Source of the DNA: Pseudomonas azerbaijanoccidentalis
GTDB taxonomy: Bacteria; Pseudomonadota; Gammaproteobacteria; Pseudomonadales; Pseudomonadaceae
DNA length: 64,000 nucleotides
NCBI RefSeq assembly: GCF_019145495.1
Contig: NZ_JAHSTU010000002.1
Coordinates: 744,001 to 808,000 of the forward strand
Reading direction: 5' to 3'
The position numbers were made by a program, and so were the translations under genes. Within the stretch, counting starts at the first letter, position 1, and the number at the start of each line of letters is the position of its first letter. The notes under the pieces were generated by a model, which saw only the letters and a list, made by a program, of their open reading frames with translations, ran no database searches and was not told the DNA's origin. Shown in pieces: positions 8,105 to 17,070 of the stretch.

Positions 8105-9700
8105 ATGAAAATGCTTCCCCTACGCGCGGCCATCGCGGCCGCCTTGCTGAGTGTCGCGGTGGGTGTCTCGGCCAAGCCGCTGGTGGTCTGTACCGAAAAC
8201 AGCCCCGAAGGCTTCGACATGGTCCAGTACACGACTGCAGTCACCGCCGATGCCGTGGCTGAAACCATCTTCAATCGATTGGCGGACTTCAAGCCCGGCA
8301 CCACCGATGTGATTCCGGCACTGGCCGAATCGTGGGACATCAGCGAAGACGGTTTGAGCTACACGTTCCACCTGCGCAAAGGCGTCAAGTTCCACACCAC
8401 CGAATATTTCAAGCCGACCCGCGACCTGAATGCCGACGACGTGGTCTGGAGCTTCCAGCGCCAGCTGGACCCGAATCATCCGTGGCACAAACTGTCGAGC
8501 GTGGGCTTCCCGTACTTTGAAAGCATGGGCTTCAAGGAACTGCTGAAAAGCGTCGAGAAAGTCGACGACAACACGGTCAAGTTCACCCTGACCCGCCGTG
8601 AAGCGCCGTTCCTGGCTGACATTGCCATGGCGTTCTCGTCGATCTACTCCGCCGAGTACGCCGACCAGTTGCTCAAGGCCAACAAGACCGGCGACCTGAA
8701 CAACAAGCCGGTCGGCACCGGCCCGTTCGTCTTCCAGCGCTACAACAAGGACGCTCAGGTTCGCTTCAAGGCCAACCCGGACTACTTCCGTGGCAAGCCA
8801 CCGGCCGAAGCGCTGATCCTGGCCATCGCCACCGACAACAACGTGCGCCTGCAAAAGCTCAAGGCGAACGAGTGCCAGGTCGCGCTGTATCCGAAGCCGG
8901 ACGACATCCCGAGCATCAAGAAAGACCCGAATCTGAAAGTCGATGAACTGAACGCGATGACCGTGTCGTACGTCGCCATGAACACCACCCACAAGTACAT
9001 GAGCGACGTGCGGGTACGCAAAGCCATCGACATCGCGTTCGACAAGGAAGCCTACGTCAACGCCCTGTTTGGCAAAGGCAACGCCACCGTGGCGGTCAAC
9101 CCGTTCCCGGACACCCTGCTGGGCTACAACCACAGCCTGAAAAACCCGGTCCGTGATCTGGACAAAGCCCGCGCGCTGCTCAAGGAAGCCGGTGTTCCAG
9201 AAGGGACCACCTTCACCCTGTTCACCCGCAACGGCGGCGGCCCGACCAACCCCAACCCGATGCTCGGTGCGCAGATGATGCAAGCCGACCTGGCCAAGGT
9301 CGGGATCAAGATCGATATACGCGTGATGGAATGGGGCGAAATGCTCAAACGCGCGAAAAACGGCGAGCACGACATGGTTTCCGCCGGATGGGCGGGCGAT
9401 AACGGCGACCCGGATAACTTCCTGACGCCTATGCTCAGTTGCGAAGCGGCGAAGAACGGCGAAAACTACGCGCGCTGGTGCAATGACAAGTTCCAGGCAC
9501 TGATCGACCAGGCTCGCGAAAAAACCGACCCGGCCGAGCGTGCTGCACTGTACGAACAGGCTCAGGTTATTTTTAACCAGGACCAGCCATGGATCAGCAT
9601 GGCACACACTAGAATGTTCACCGCAATGCGTAACAACGTAGAGGGTTATCACATTAGCCCCCTCACCACGAATAACTTCGCCACCACCCAGGTGAAGTAA
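8105..9700 (+). CDS. dppA: Dipeptide ABC transporter substrate-binding protein (third, adjacent to the transporter core)
   Basis: 531-aa SBP_bac_5 family protein. The ATG at 8105 is preferred to an in-frame ATG at 8060 because GCAGAGGG lies 6 nt upstream and because the signal peptide then starts cleanly (MKMLPLRAAIAAALLSVAVG, cleaved near VSA-KPL). It keeps the family core (GTGPFVFQRYNKDAQ, GWAGDNGDPDNF) but is much more diverged than the two upstream copies are from each other. It is 73 nt from dppB, so it is probably the cognate binding protein of the operon. It begins only 78 nt after the porin stop codon, so porin and transporter may share a transcript. Confidence 0.93.
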   Translation: MKMLPLRAAIAAALLSVAVGVSAKPLVVCTENSPEGFDMVQYTTAVTADAVAETIFNRLADFKPGTTDVIPALAESWDISEDGLSYTFHLRKGVKFHTTEYFKPTRDLNADDVVWSFQRQLDPNHPWHKLSSVGFPYFESMGFKELLKSVEKVDDNTVKFTLTRREAPFLADIAMAFSSIYSAEYADQLLKANKTGDLNNKPVGTGPFVFQRYNKDAQVRFKANPDYFRGKPPAEALILAIATDNNVRLQKLKANECQVALYPKPDDIPSIKKDPNLKVDELNAMTVSYVAMNTTHKYMSDVRVRKAIDIAFDKEAYVNALFGKGNATVAVNPFPDTLLGYNHSLKNPVRDLDKARALLKEAGVPEGTTFTLFTRNGGGPTNPNPMLGAQMMQADLAKVGIKIDIRVMEWGEMLKRAKNGEHDMVSAGWAGDNGDPDNFLTPMLSCEAAKNGENYARWCNDKFQALIDQAREKTDPAERAALYEQAQVIFNQDQPWISMAHTRMFTAMRNNVEGYHISPLTTNNFATTQVK

Positions 9701-9773
9701 ATAAGAAAACTCCCGGCAGGCCTGACCCAGGCAAGCCGGGCACGCCTAACCGGCTGATGAGGTACACCACACG

Positions 9774-10784
9774 ATGTTTAGTTTTATTGCCCGCCGACTG
9801 GGGTTACTGATCCCCACGTTCTTCGGCATCACCTTGCTGACTTTCGCGTTGATTCGCATGATCCCTGGCGACCCCGTGGAAGTCATGATGGGAGAACGTA
9901 GGGTCGACCCCGAAATGCACGCTCAGGCAATGGAACGCCTAGGTCTGAACAAACCCCTGTATGCCCAGTACCTGGATTACATCGGCAAACTGGCCCACGG
10001 CGATCTCGGGGAATCCTTGCGGACCCGTGAGAGCGTCTGGACCGAGTTCACTTCTCTCTTCCCCGCGACCCTGGAACTGTCCATGGCCGCCCTGCTGTTC
10101 GCCGGCATCCTGGGCCTTCTGGCCGGGGTGATTGCGGCACTCAAGCGAGGATCACTGTTCGACCACGGGGTGATGGGGGTCTCCCTCGCGGGATACTCGA
10201 TGCCGATCTTCTGGTGGGGCCTGATCCTGATCATGTTCTTCTCGGTGTCCCTGGGCTGGACCCCGGTGTCGGGGCGGATCGACCTGCTCTACGACATCGA
10301 GCCGCGTACCGGTTTCATGCTGATCGATACACTGCTGGCCGATGATGTCAGTGCGTTCTTCGATGCGCTGCACCACCTGATCCTGCCGGCCATCGTGCTC
10401 GGCACCATCCCGCTGGCGGTGATTGCGCGGATGACCCGCTCGTCGATGCTCGAAGTACTGCGCGAAGACTACATCCGTACCGCCCGCGCCAAAGGCCTGT
10501 CGCCGTCGCGCGTGGTGTTCGTGCACGGCCTGCGTAACGCGCTGATTCCGGTACTGACCGTGGTCGGCCTGCAAGTCGGTACCCTGCTGGCCGGTGCGGT
10601 CCTGACCGAAACCATCTTCTCCTGGCCGGGCATCGGCAAATGGCTGATCGAAGCCATTGGCGCCCGGGACTACCCGGTTGTGCAAAACGGCATCCTGTTA
10701 ATCGCCTGCCTGGTGATTCTGGTCAACTTCGTAGTGGACATCCTCTACGGCTTTGCCAACCCACGCATCCGTCATCAGCGCTGA
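9774..10784 (+). CDS. dppB: Dipeptide ABC transporter permease DppB
   Basis: 336-aa inner-membrane permease (BPD_transp_1 with the DppB/OppB N-terminal domain). Six membrane segments are expected. The opening segment FGITLLTFALIRMIPGDP is the family hallmark. The EAA-type loop that docks on the ATPases is seen at REDYIRTARAKGLSPSRVVF. It pairs with DppC to form the translocation channel. It is followed after 11 nt by dppC, typical of one operon. Length equals that of enterobacterial DppB (about 339 aa). No oddity was seen. Confidence 0.95.
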   Translation: MFSFIARRLGLLIPTFFGITLLTFALIRMIPGDPVEVMMGERRVDPEMHAQAMERLGLNKPLYAQYLDYIGKLAHGDLGESLRTRESVWTEFTSLFPATLELSMAALLFAGILGLLAGVIAALKRGSLFDHGVMGVSLAGYSMPIFWWGLILIMFFSVSLGWTPVSGRIDLLYDIEPRTGFMLIDTLLADDVSAFFDALHHLILPAIVLGTIPLAVIARMTRSSMLEVLREDYIRTARAKGLSPSRVVFVHGLRNALIPVLTVVGLQVGTLLAGAVLTETIFSWPGIGKWLIEAIGARDYPVVQNGILLIACLVILVNFVVDILYGFANPRIRHQR

Positions 10785-10795
10785 GGTCAATACCC

Positions 10796-11722
10796 ATGAG
10801 CACTCCAACATCCTCAGTAGCCACCGCTGCCTCCGCCGTGGATCAAAGCCTGCTGTATCCGTCGCCGTACAAAGAATTCTGGCAAGCGTTCTCCAAGAAC
10901 AAAGGCGCCGTCGCCGGCCTGATGTTCATGCTGCTGGTGATTTTCTGCGCCATCTTCGCCCCGTGGGTTGCCCCCCACGACCCGAGCGAGCAATACCGTG
11001 ACTTCCTGCTGACCCCGCCAGCCTGGCTGGAAGGTGGGCAAATCCAGTTCCTGCTCGGCACCGATGAACTGGGTCGCGACCTGCTGTCGCGCCTGATCCA
11101 GGGTTCGCGCCTGTCGCTGCTCATTGGTCTGTCGTCGGTGGTGATGTCGCTGATCCCGGGGATCCTGCTGGGTCTGTTCGCCGGTTTCTTCCCGAAAGCG
11201 GTTGGCCCGACCATCATGCGTCTGATGGACATCATGCTGGCCCTGCCGTCCCTGCTGCTGGCCGTGGCGATTGTCGCCATCCTCGGCCCTGGCCTGATCA
11301 ACACCGTGATCGCCATCGCCGTGGTGTCCCTGCCGTCCTACGTTCGTCTGACCCGCGCTGCGGTGATGGGCGAGCTGAACCGTGACTACGTGACCGCCGC
11401 GCGCCTGGCCGGTGCCGGCCTGCCACGCCTGATGTTCGTGACGGTGCTGCCTAACTGCATGGCGCCACTGATCGTTCAGGCCACCTTGAGCTTCTCCTCG
11501 GCGATTCTCGATGCCGCCGCGCTGGGCTTCCTCGGCCTTGGCGTACAACCGCCAACCCCTGAGTGGGGCACCATGCTTGCCTCGGCCCGCGACTACATCG
11601 AACGCGCCTGGTGGGTGGTGAGCCTGCCTGGTTTGACCATTTTGCTCAGCGTGCTGGCAATCAACTTGATGGGTGACGGCCTGCGCGACGCGCTGGACCC
11701 GAAACTCAAGAACGCCGCCTGA
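10796..11722 (+). CDS. dppC: Dipeptide ABC transporter permease DppC
   Basis: 308-aa inner-membrane permease. The ATG at 10796 sits 11 nt after dppB; the longer open frame upstream would run inside dppB and is not used. The N-terminus carries the OppC_N region ([18 protein letters not shown]), the conserved [16 protein letters not shown] block, and an EAA loop at [18 protein letters not shown]. The C-terminus ends [14 protein letters not shown], as in characterised DppC and OppC. It forms the channel with DppB. The ATPase gene dppD starts 11 nt downstream after AGGAGATTCC. Confidence 0.95.
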   Translation: MSTPTSSVATAASAVDQSLLYPSPYKEFWQAFSKNKGAVAGLMFMLLVIFCAIFAPWVAPHDPSEQYRDFLLTPPAWLEGGQIQFLLGTDELGRDLLSRLIQGSRLSLLIGLSSVVMSLIPGILLGLFAGFFPKAVGPTIMRLMDIMLALPSLLLAVAIVAILGPGLINTVIAIAVVSLPSYVRLTRAAVMGELNRDYVTAARLAGAGLPRLMFVTVLPNCMAPLIVQATLSFSSAILDAAALGFLGLGVQPPTPEWGTMLASARDYIERAWWVVSLPGLTILLSVLAINLMGDGLRDALDPKLKNAA

Positions 11723-11733
11723 GGAGATTCCAA

Positions 11734-12702
11734 ATGTCACTGTTAGAAATCAAGAATCTCAACGTTCGTTTCGGCGACAAGAACGCTACGCCTGTGGTCG
11801 ATGGCCTCGACCTGAAAGTGGACAAAGGTGAAGTGCTGGCCATCGTTGGCGAGTCGGGTTCGGGTAAATCCGTGACCATGATGGCGCTGATGGGCCTGAT
11901 CGAGCATCCCGGCATCGTCACCGCTGACTCGCTCAGTTTCGACGGCAAAGACATGCTCAAGTTGAGCAACCGTCAGCGTCGGCAAATCGTCGGCAAAGAC
12001 CTGTCGATGGTTTTCCAGGACCCGATGACCGCACTGAACCCGAGCTACACCGTCGGTTTCCAGATCGAAGAAGTGCTGCGTCTGCACCTGAAAATGTCTG
12101 GCAAGGCGGCGCGCAAGCGTGCCATCGAACTGCTGGAAAAAGTTGAGATCCCGGGCGCGGCCAGCCGCATGGACGCCTACCCGCATCAACTGTCCGGCGG
12201 TATGAGCCAGCGTGTCGCGATCGCCATGGCGATTGCCGGCGAGCCGAAACTGCTGATCGCCGACGAACCGACCACGGCACTGGACGTAACGATCCAGGCG
12301 CAGATCATGGACCTGCTCCTGGCGTTGCAGAAAGAGCAGAACATGGGCCTGGTGCTGATCACCCACGACCTCGCGGTCGTGGCTGAAACCGCCCAGCGCG
12401 TGTGCGTGATGTACGCCGGTCAAGCCGTTGAAGTCGGCCAGGTGCCGCAACTGTTCGACATCCCGGCGCACCCGTACAGCGAAGCGCTGCTCAAGGCGAT
12501 TCCGGAACACAGCCTGGGCGCCGAGCGTCTGTCGACCCTGCCGGGCATCGTGCCCGGTCGTTACGACCGTCCGCAGGGTTGCCTGCTGTCGCCGCGCTGC
12601 CCGTACGTGCAGGACAACTGCCGCACGCAGCGTCCGGCCCTTGACCCGAAAAGCAACAGCCTCGCCCGCTGCTTCTACCCGCTGAACCAGGAGGTGGCGT
12701 AA
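11734..12702 (+). CDS. dppD: Dipeptide ABC transporter ATP-binding protein DppD
   Basis: 322-aa ATPase. Walker [10 protein letters not shown] at about residues 39-47, Q-loop [10 protein letters not shown], signature [10 protein letters not shown], Walker [13 protein letters not shown], switch His in ITHDLAVV. The C-terminal oligopeptide-transporter extension has four cysteines ([15 protein letters not shown] ... ARC), a pattern linked to an iron-sulfur cluster in some DppD/OppD proteins. It energises import with DppF. Its stop codon overlaps the dppF start by one base (TAATG), so the two subunits are likely translationally coupled. Confidence 0.95.
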   Translation: MSLLEIKNLNVRFGDKNATPVVDGLDLKVDKGEVLAIVGESGSGKSVTMMALMGLIEHPGIVTADSLSFDGKDMLKLSNRQRRQIVGKDLSMVFQDPMTALNPSYTVGFQIEEVLRLHLKMSGKAARKRAIELLEKVEIPGAASRMDAYPHQLSGGMSQRVAIAMAIAGEPKLLIADEPTTALDVTIQAQIMDLLLALQKEQNMGLVLITHDLAVVAETAQRVCVMYAGQAVEVGQVPQLFDIPAHPYSEALLKAIPEHSLGAERLSTLPGIVPGRYDRPQGCLLSPRCPYVQDNCRTQRPALDPKSNSLARCFYPLNQEVA

Positions 12703-13682
12703 TGGCCGTCGTACTTACCGCCCGCGACCTGACCCGTCACTACGAAGTGTCCCGTGGCATGTTCAAGGGTCACGCTACCGTACGCGCCCTAAACGGTGTG
12801 TCGTTTGAGCTGGAAGCCGGCAAGACCCTCGCCGTTGTGGGCGAATCGGGTTGCGGCAAATCAACCCTGGCCCGCGCCCTGACCCTGATCGAAGAGCCGT
12901 CTTCGGGCTCCTTGAAAATCGCCGGCCAGGAAGTCGCCGGCGCCGACAAGGCCCAGCGCAAGCAATTGCGCAAAGACGTGCAGATGGTGTTCCAGAGCCC
13001 GTACGCGTCGTTGAACCCGCGGCAGAAAATCGGTGATCAACTGGCCGAACCGCTGCTGATCAACACCAACCTGTCGGCCACTGAACGTCGCGAGAAAGTC
13101 CAGGCGATGATGAAGCAGGTCGGCTTGCGTCCTGAGCACTACCAGCGTTATCCGCACATGTTCTCCGGCGGTCAGCGCCAGCGGATCGCTCTGGCCCGCG
13201 CCATGATGCTGCAACCGAAAGTGCTGGTGGCGGACGAACCGACGTCAGCGCTGGACGTGTCGATTCAGGCGCAGGTGTTGAACCTGTTCATGGATCTGCA
13301 GCAGGAGTTCAACACCGCGTATGTGTTCATCTCGCACAACCTGGCAGTGGTGCGACACGTGGCAGACCACGTGATGGTGATGTACCTCGGCCGTCCGGTG
13401 GAAATGGGCCCGAAGGAGGACATCTATACCCGTCCTCTGCACCCTTACACCCAGGCGCTGTTGTCGGCGACGCCGACCATCCACCCGGATCCGGACAAGC
13501 CGAAAATCAAGATCGTCGGTGAACTGCCCAACCCGCTGAACCCGCCACCGGGCTGCGCTTTCCACAAGCGCTGCCCGTACGCCACCGAGCGTTGCAGCAC
13601 TGAAGAGCCGGCCCTGCGCCTGCTCGACAGCCGCCAAGTGGCTTGCCACTACGCCGAGCAGTTCGTGCACGGCGCGGCGTAA
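12702..13682 (+). CDS. dppF: Dipeptide ABC transporter ATP-binding protein DppF
   Basis: 326-aa ATPase and heterodimer partner of DppD. Walker A GESGCGKST, Q-loop FQSPYASLNP, signature FSGGQRQRIALARAMM, Walker B VLVADEPTSALD, H-loop FISHNLAVV. Like DppD it has a C-terminal four-cysteine extension (GCAFHKRCPYATERC ... VAC). The ATG shares its A with the dppD stop codon. It is the last gene of the locus: 9 nt after its stop a REPIN begins, and a terminator follows at about 13793. No sign of decay. Confidence 0.95.
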   Translation: MAVVLTARDLTRHYEVSRGMFKGHATVRALNGVSFELEAGKTLAVVGESGCGKSTLARALTLIEEPSSGSLKIAGQEVAGADKAQRKQLRKDVQMVFQSPYASLNPRQKIGDQLAEPLLINTNLSATERREKVQAMMKQVGLRPEHYQRYPHMFSGGQRQRIALARAMMLQPKVLVADEPTSALDVSIQAQVLNLFMDLQQEFNTAYVFISHNLAVVRHVADHVMVMYLGRPVEMGPKEDIYTRPLHPYTQALLSATPTIHPDPDKPKIKIVGELPNPLNPPPGCAFHKRCPYATERCSTEEPALRLLDSRQVACHYAEQFVHGAA

Positions 13683-13690
13683 AAACTGAG

Positions 13691-13775
13691 GGAGCCAGCC
13701 TGCTGGCGATAGCGGTATACCGGTCAACATTTCTGTTTACCGGCACACCGCAATCGCCAGCAGGCTAGCTCCCAC
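13691..13775. repeat. REPIN, GGGAGCnAGCCTGCTGGCGA family
   Basis: Left unit GGGAGCCAGCCTGCTGGCGA and right unit TCGCCAGCAGGCTAGCTCCC are near-perfect inverted copies separated by about 45 bases. This is a different family from the GTAGGAGCTGCCGC one; the same type recurs at about 19819. Confidence 0.85.
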
Positions 13776-13792
13776 AGGGGTTGTGTTGATCG

Positions 13793-13826
13793 AACCCCTT
13801 CCACTTCAAGTGGAAGGGGTTTTATT
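13793..13826 (+). terminator. Intrinsic terminator between dppF and the convergent small gene
   Basis: AACCCCTTCCACTT pairs with AAGTGGAAGGGGTT (13793-13821) around a very small loop, followed by TTATTTTG. It serves dppF and, because of its symmetry, possibly the convergent minus-strand gene ending at 13838. Confidence 0.8.
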
Positions 13827-13837
13827 TTGTCTGCTAT

Positions 13838-14095
13838 TTACGTCTGGCTGTCGCCTTCGTCGGCGTCATCGGAGTCCGGATCATCGGTGATCGAGTCATC
13901 GTCACCCTCAGCCCCTCCCTGCCCTTTATCACCCGGCTCCGATTCGGACCTGGCGATCATTAATTCCCCGTGCGCCCCCTGCCCACTCGAAGCCTGAGTC
14001 TCATGATCCTCACACTCAGCCCAGACCGCCGAGCTGCCGAGGGCCAGCATCATTAATACTTTCATCATCAATAAAATACGGAGCAATCTGTTCAT
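13838..14095 (-). CDS. Small secreted acidic protein, function unknown
   Basis: 85-aa protein. The ATG at 14095 is preferred to the one at 14107 because GAAGGA then lies about 11 nt upstream, whereas it would abut the other start. Residues 1-26 (MNRLLRILLMMKVLMMLALG ... VWA) are a good Sec signal peptide; the mature ~60 residues are dominated by Asp, Glu, Ser, Gly, with one Cys near the N-terminus and an acidic tail rich in DD and SD pairs, so it is probably disordered. No domain is recognised. It is convergent with dppF and has REPINs on both sides. It could bind cations or simply be a rapidly evolving orphan; both are guesses. That it is a real gene is supported by signal peptide, ribosome site and terminator, but not proven. 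Confidence 0.55.
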   Translation of the reverse strand: MNRLLRILLMMKVLMMLALGSSAVWAECEDHETQASSGQGAHGELMIARSESEPGDKGQGGAEGDDDSITDDPDSDDADEGDSQT

Positions 14096-14239
14096 GGCCG
14101 AATCCATCCTTCGTAGAGTGCCTGTCTGGCGCTTAGTGAAATCTAGTTCCGATTAACCGGGTTCTCCAGATAGGACGCTTTCGAATGCGGGAAAATGCCA
14201 ACGCCTGGCAGATTGGTTTTGAATAATGGTTATGCCGAA

Positions 14240-14318
14240 AAGATCAAAAGATCGCAGCCTTCGGCAGCTCCTACATTGAACACCTGTAGGAGCTGCCGAA
14301 GGCTGCGATCTTTTGATC
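14240..14318. repeat. REPIN, GTAGGAGCTGCCG family
   Basis: Inverted units AAAAGATCGCAGCCTTCGGC and GCCGAAGGCTGCGATCTTTT with a short spacer holding CTCCTACATTGAACACCTGT. This copy has the GCCGAAGGC variant in both arms, whereas others here have GCCGCAGGC, so the arms co-vary. Confidence 0.85.
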
Positions 14319-14324
14319 CTCAAT

Positions 14325-14357
14325 AAAAAACCCCGAGGCTTTCGCAACGGGGCTTTT
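14325..14357 (-). terminator. Intrinsic terminator of prfC
   Basis: On the minus strand AGCCCCG, a 12-nt loop, CGGGGTTTTTT, ending about 20 nt after the prfC stop codon. Confidence 0.75.
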
Positions 14358-14375
14358 GACTTTGCAGCTCAACGC

Positions 14376-15959
14376 TTAGTGATGCTCACGCGTCGCACGG
14401 AATTTCACGTCCGGCCAGCGCTCTTCCATCAGCGCCAGGTTGACCCGCGTCGGTGCGAGGTAGGTCAGGTGACCACCGCCGTCCAGTGCCAGGTTTTCCA
14501 CAGCCTTGTTGGAGAATTCCTCAAGCTTCTTCTTGTCGCTGCATTCGATCCAGCGCGCGGAATAAACGGTGATCGGCTCGTAGGAGCACTCGACCTTGTA
14601 TTCCTCTTTCAGGCGGCTGGCGACCACATCGAACTGCAGCACACCGACGGCGCCGAGGATGATGTCGTTGCTGCGCTCCGGGAAGAACACCTGGGTCGCG
14701 CCTTCTTCGGCCAGCTGCTGCAGACCTTGACGCAGTTGCTTGGATTTCAGCGGATCTTTCAGGCGTACGCGGCGGAACAGTTCCGGAGCGAAGTGCGGGA
14801 TACCAGTGAAGCCCAGGACTTCGCCTTCACTGAAGGTGTCGCCGATCTGGATGGTGCCGTGGTTGTGCAGGCCGATGATGTCGCCGGCAAACGCTTCTTC
14901 CAACTGCTCACGCTCGGAAGAGAAGAAGGTCAGCGCATCGCCGATCCGCACGTCCTTGCCGGTGCGCACGTGGCGCATCTTCATGCCTTTTTCGTACTTG
15001 CCGGAGCAGATACGCATGAAGGCGATACGGTCGCGGTGTTTCGGGTCCATGTTCGCCTGGATCTTGAAGATGAAGCCCGAGAACTTCTCTTCGACCGGCT
15101 CCACGGTGCGCTCGTTGGCCACGCGTGCCAGAGGACGCGGCGCCCAGTCGACAACGGCGTCGAGCACATGGTCAACACCGAAGTTGCCCAATGCCGTACC
15201 GAAGAACACCGGGGTCAGTTGACCGTCGAGGAATTCCTGCTGGTTGAACTCGTGGCAGGCACCCTGCACCAGTTCCAGCTGTTCGAGGAAGCGCTCGTAT
15301 TCGTCGCCCAGATGCGCGCGCGCCTCGTCGGAATCGAGTTTCTCGATGATTTTGGTTTCGGTGCGTTCGTGTCCGTGACCGGCGGTGTAGACGATGATGT
15401 AGTCGTCGGCCAGGTGATACACGCCTTTGAAGTCGCGGTAGCAACCGATCGGCCAGGTAATCGGCGCTGCCTTGATCTTCAGGACCGCTTCGATTTCGTC
15501 GAGCAGTTCGATCGGGTCGCGGATGTCACGGTCGAGTTTGTTGATGAAGCTGACGATCGGCGTGTCACGCAGACGGCAAACGTCCATCAGGGCGATGGTC
15601 CGTGGCTCTACACCCTTACCGCCGTCGAGAACCATCAATGCCGAGTCGACCGCCGTCAGGGTGCGGTAGGTGTCTTCGGAGAAGTCTTCGTGGCCCGGGG
15701 TGTCGAGCAGGTTGATCATGTGCTCGCGATACGGGAACTGCATGACCGACGTGGTAATGGAAATACCACGCTGCTTTTCCATTTCCATCCAGTCGGAGGT
15801 GGCATGGCGGTCGGACTTACGAGATTTCACCGTGCCGGCTACCGCAATCGCCTTGCCCATCAGCAAGAGTTTTTCGGTGATGGTGGTTTTACCGGCATCG
15901 GGGTGGGAAATAATGGCGAAAGTGCGGCGTTTCGCGACTTCGGCGGCCTGTTTGGTCAT
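14376..15959 (-). CDS. prfC: Peptide chain release factor 3 (RF3)
   Basis: 527-aa translational GTPase that recycles RF1/RF2 from the ribosome after peptide release. The start at 15959 ([19 protein letters not shown]) matches the known N-terminus of the family; a longer frame reaching 16028 is not used. G1 [10 protein letters not shown] (residues ~18-27), G3 DTPGHEDF, G4 NKLD are intact, followed by EF-G-like domains 2 and 3. Length is within a few residues of E. coli RF3 (529). It is flanked by REP-type elements on both sides and terminates alone, so it is probably monocistronic. Confidence 0.97.
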   Translation of the reverse strand: MTKQAAEVAKRRTFAIISHPDAGKTTITEKLLLMGKAIAVAGTVKSRKSDRHATSDWMEMEKQRGISITTSVMQFPYREHMINLLDTPGHEDFSEDTYRTLTAVDSALMVLDGGKGVEPRTIALMDVCRLRDTPIVSFINKLDRDIRDPIELLDEIEAVLKIKAAPITWPIGCYRDFKGVYHLADDYIIVYTAGHGHERTETKIIEKLDSDEARAHLGDEYERFLEQLELVQGACHEFNQQEFLDGQLTPVFFGTALGNFGVDHVLDAVVDWAPRPLARVANERTVEPVEEKFSGFIFKIQANMDPKHRDRIAFMRICSGKYEKGMKMRHVRTGKDVRIGDALTFFSSEREQLEEAFAGDIIGLHNHGTIQIGDTFSEGEVLGFTGIPHFAPELFRRVRLKDPLKSKQLRQGLQQLAEEGATQVFFPERSNDIILGAVGVLQFDVVASRLKEEYKVECSYEPITVYSARWIECSDKKKLEEFSNKAVENLALDGGGHLTYLAPTRVNLALMEERWPDVKFRATREHH

Positions 15960-16333
15960 GGGAAATCGCCTGGCAGGTGATTCAAAAAAGGGCGGCGAGT
16001 ATAGCGCAAACCACCCTCCATGGACCACCGTTCACCCTGTAGCCGCTGCCGAGCCCGCGAGGCTCGGCAGCGGCTACGCGAGGATACAGGGTGGCCAAAT
16101 AGTGTCGAACGTGGGAACCTTTTAAAGCACGGAGACGTCCATTCCCCCGTAACGACCACTCGTCGGGGGCCTGAAACACCTGCAATTCGGCCTGACGAGG
16201 CTGTGCTCATGGCTCGATTTCATGTCGTTTTACCGACATTGATAGAGCTGCTTCTCGCGAATGTCTTACCCGGCAGCCAGGAATGGCATGCCACACGGGA
16301 CTGCGTTCGCCGACTGAAAAAAGGAGTCCGCCT
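15960..16333 (+). promoter_or_regulatory. Intergenic region between prfC and the osmoprotectant importer: one perfect hairpin and one palindrome
   Basis: No gene is seen in these 374 bases. At 16039-16077 a perfect 17-bp stem (GTAGCCGCTGCCGAGCC and its complement, 5-nt loop CGCGA) forms a single REP-like unit of a family not otherwise present in this window. At 16222-16239 ATGTCG-TTTTAC-CGACAT is a spaced palindrome about 95 nt before the first transporter gene and is a candidate operator or hairpin. AAAGGAG at about 16320-16326 is the ribosome site of the GTG start at 16334. Confidence 0.45.
16039..16077. repeat. Single REP-like unit, perfect 17-bp stem
   Basis: GTAGCCGCTGCCGAGCC, loop CGCGA, GGCTCGGCAGCGGCTAC. 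It differs from the other REP families here: no ~35-45 base spacer, one compact hairpin. It lies between the divergently transcribed prfC and transporter genes. Confidence 0.75.
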
Positions 16334-17050
16334 GTGGCTATCCACTATGGCAAAGGGCTGATAGGAGGCGCGTTGGTAATCGCCCTTCTGGCCCTGCTGA
16401 TCCACTGGATCGGCATCAATACGATCGAGCATTACCGCGACGATTTGTTGTTTTACCTGCAAGCTCATCTGATTCTCGTCCTCGCATCCATGTTGGCCGC
16501 CCTTGTCGTGGGCATCCCAGCCGGCATCCTCCTCAGCCGCCCGAGCATGATCGGCCGCGCCGAGCGCTTCATGCAGTTCTTCAATATCGGCAACACCGTT
16601 CCGCCGCTCGCCGTTCTCGCCATCGCCCTCGGCATCCTGGGCATCGGCAGTGGCCCGGCCATCTTCGCCCTCTTTCTTGCCTCCTTGCTGCCCATCGTGC
16701 GCAACACCTACGAAGGCCTGAAAAATGTTCAGGGCTCGCTCAAGGAAGCCGCCGTCGGTATCGGCATGACACCCGCTCAAGTGTTGTGGCGCGTCGAGTT
16801 GCCCAACGCCGTGCCCATCATCATCGGTGGCGTGCGCGTGGCATTGGCGATCAACGTCGGGACGGCGCCACTGGCGTTCCTGATCGGCGCCAACAGTCTT
16901 GGCAGCCTGATTTTCCCCGGCATCGCCCTGAACAATCAGCCGCAATTGCTGCTCGGCGCCGCGTGTACCGCGCTGCTGGCCTTGTTGCTCGATGGCCTGG
17001 TGACCCTCGCCAGCCGTCTCTGGCTCGAACGCGGCTTGCGCCCGTCTTAA
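16334..17050 (+). CDS. OpuC-type glycine betaine/choline ABC transporter permease (first of two)
   Basis: 238-aa permease of the OpuCB/OpuCD/ProW-like family. The GTG at 16334 is chosen because AAAGGAGTCC lies just upstream and the protein then begins AIHYGKGLIGGALVIALLAL, a membrane segment. A longer ATG frame from 16283 has no ribosome site. The permease EAA-type loop is at GSLKEAAVGIGMTPAQVLWR. It is the first gene of a four-gene operon (permease, binding protein, permease, ATPase) for quaternary-amine compatible solutes. It is 20 nt from the next gene. Substrate (betaine, choline, carnitine) cannot be resolved from the permease. Confidence 0.88.
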   Translation: MAIHYGKGLIGGALVIALLALLIHWIGINTIEHYRDDLLFYLQAHLILVLASMLAALVVGIPAGILLSRPSMIGRAERFMQFFNIGNTVPPLAVLAIALGILGIGSGPAIFALFLASLLPIVRNTYEGLKNVQGSLKEAAVGIGMTPAQVLWRVELPNAVPIIIGGVRVALAINVGTAPLAFLIGANSLGSLIFPGIALNNQPQLLLGAACTALLALLLDGLVTLASRLWLERGLRPS

Positions 17051-17070
17051 GCCTCGGCAAAGGAATCGTC

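Noticed and set aside
14313..15980. 555-codon plus-strand open frame opposite prfC
   Set aside because: Antisense shadow of an unquestionable RF3 gene; no ribosome site and no homology seen.
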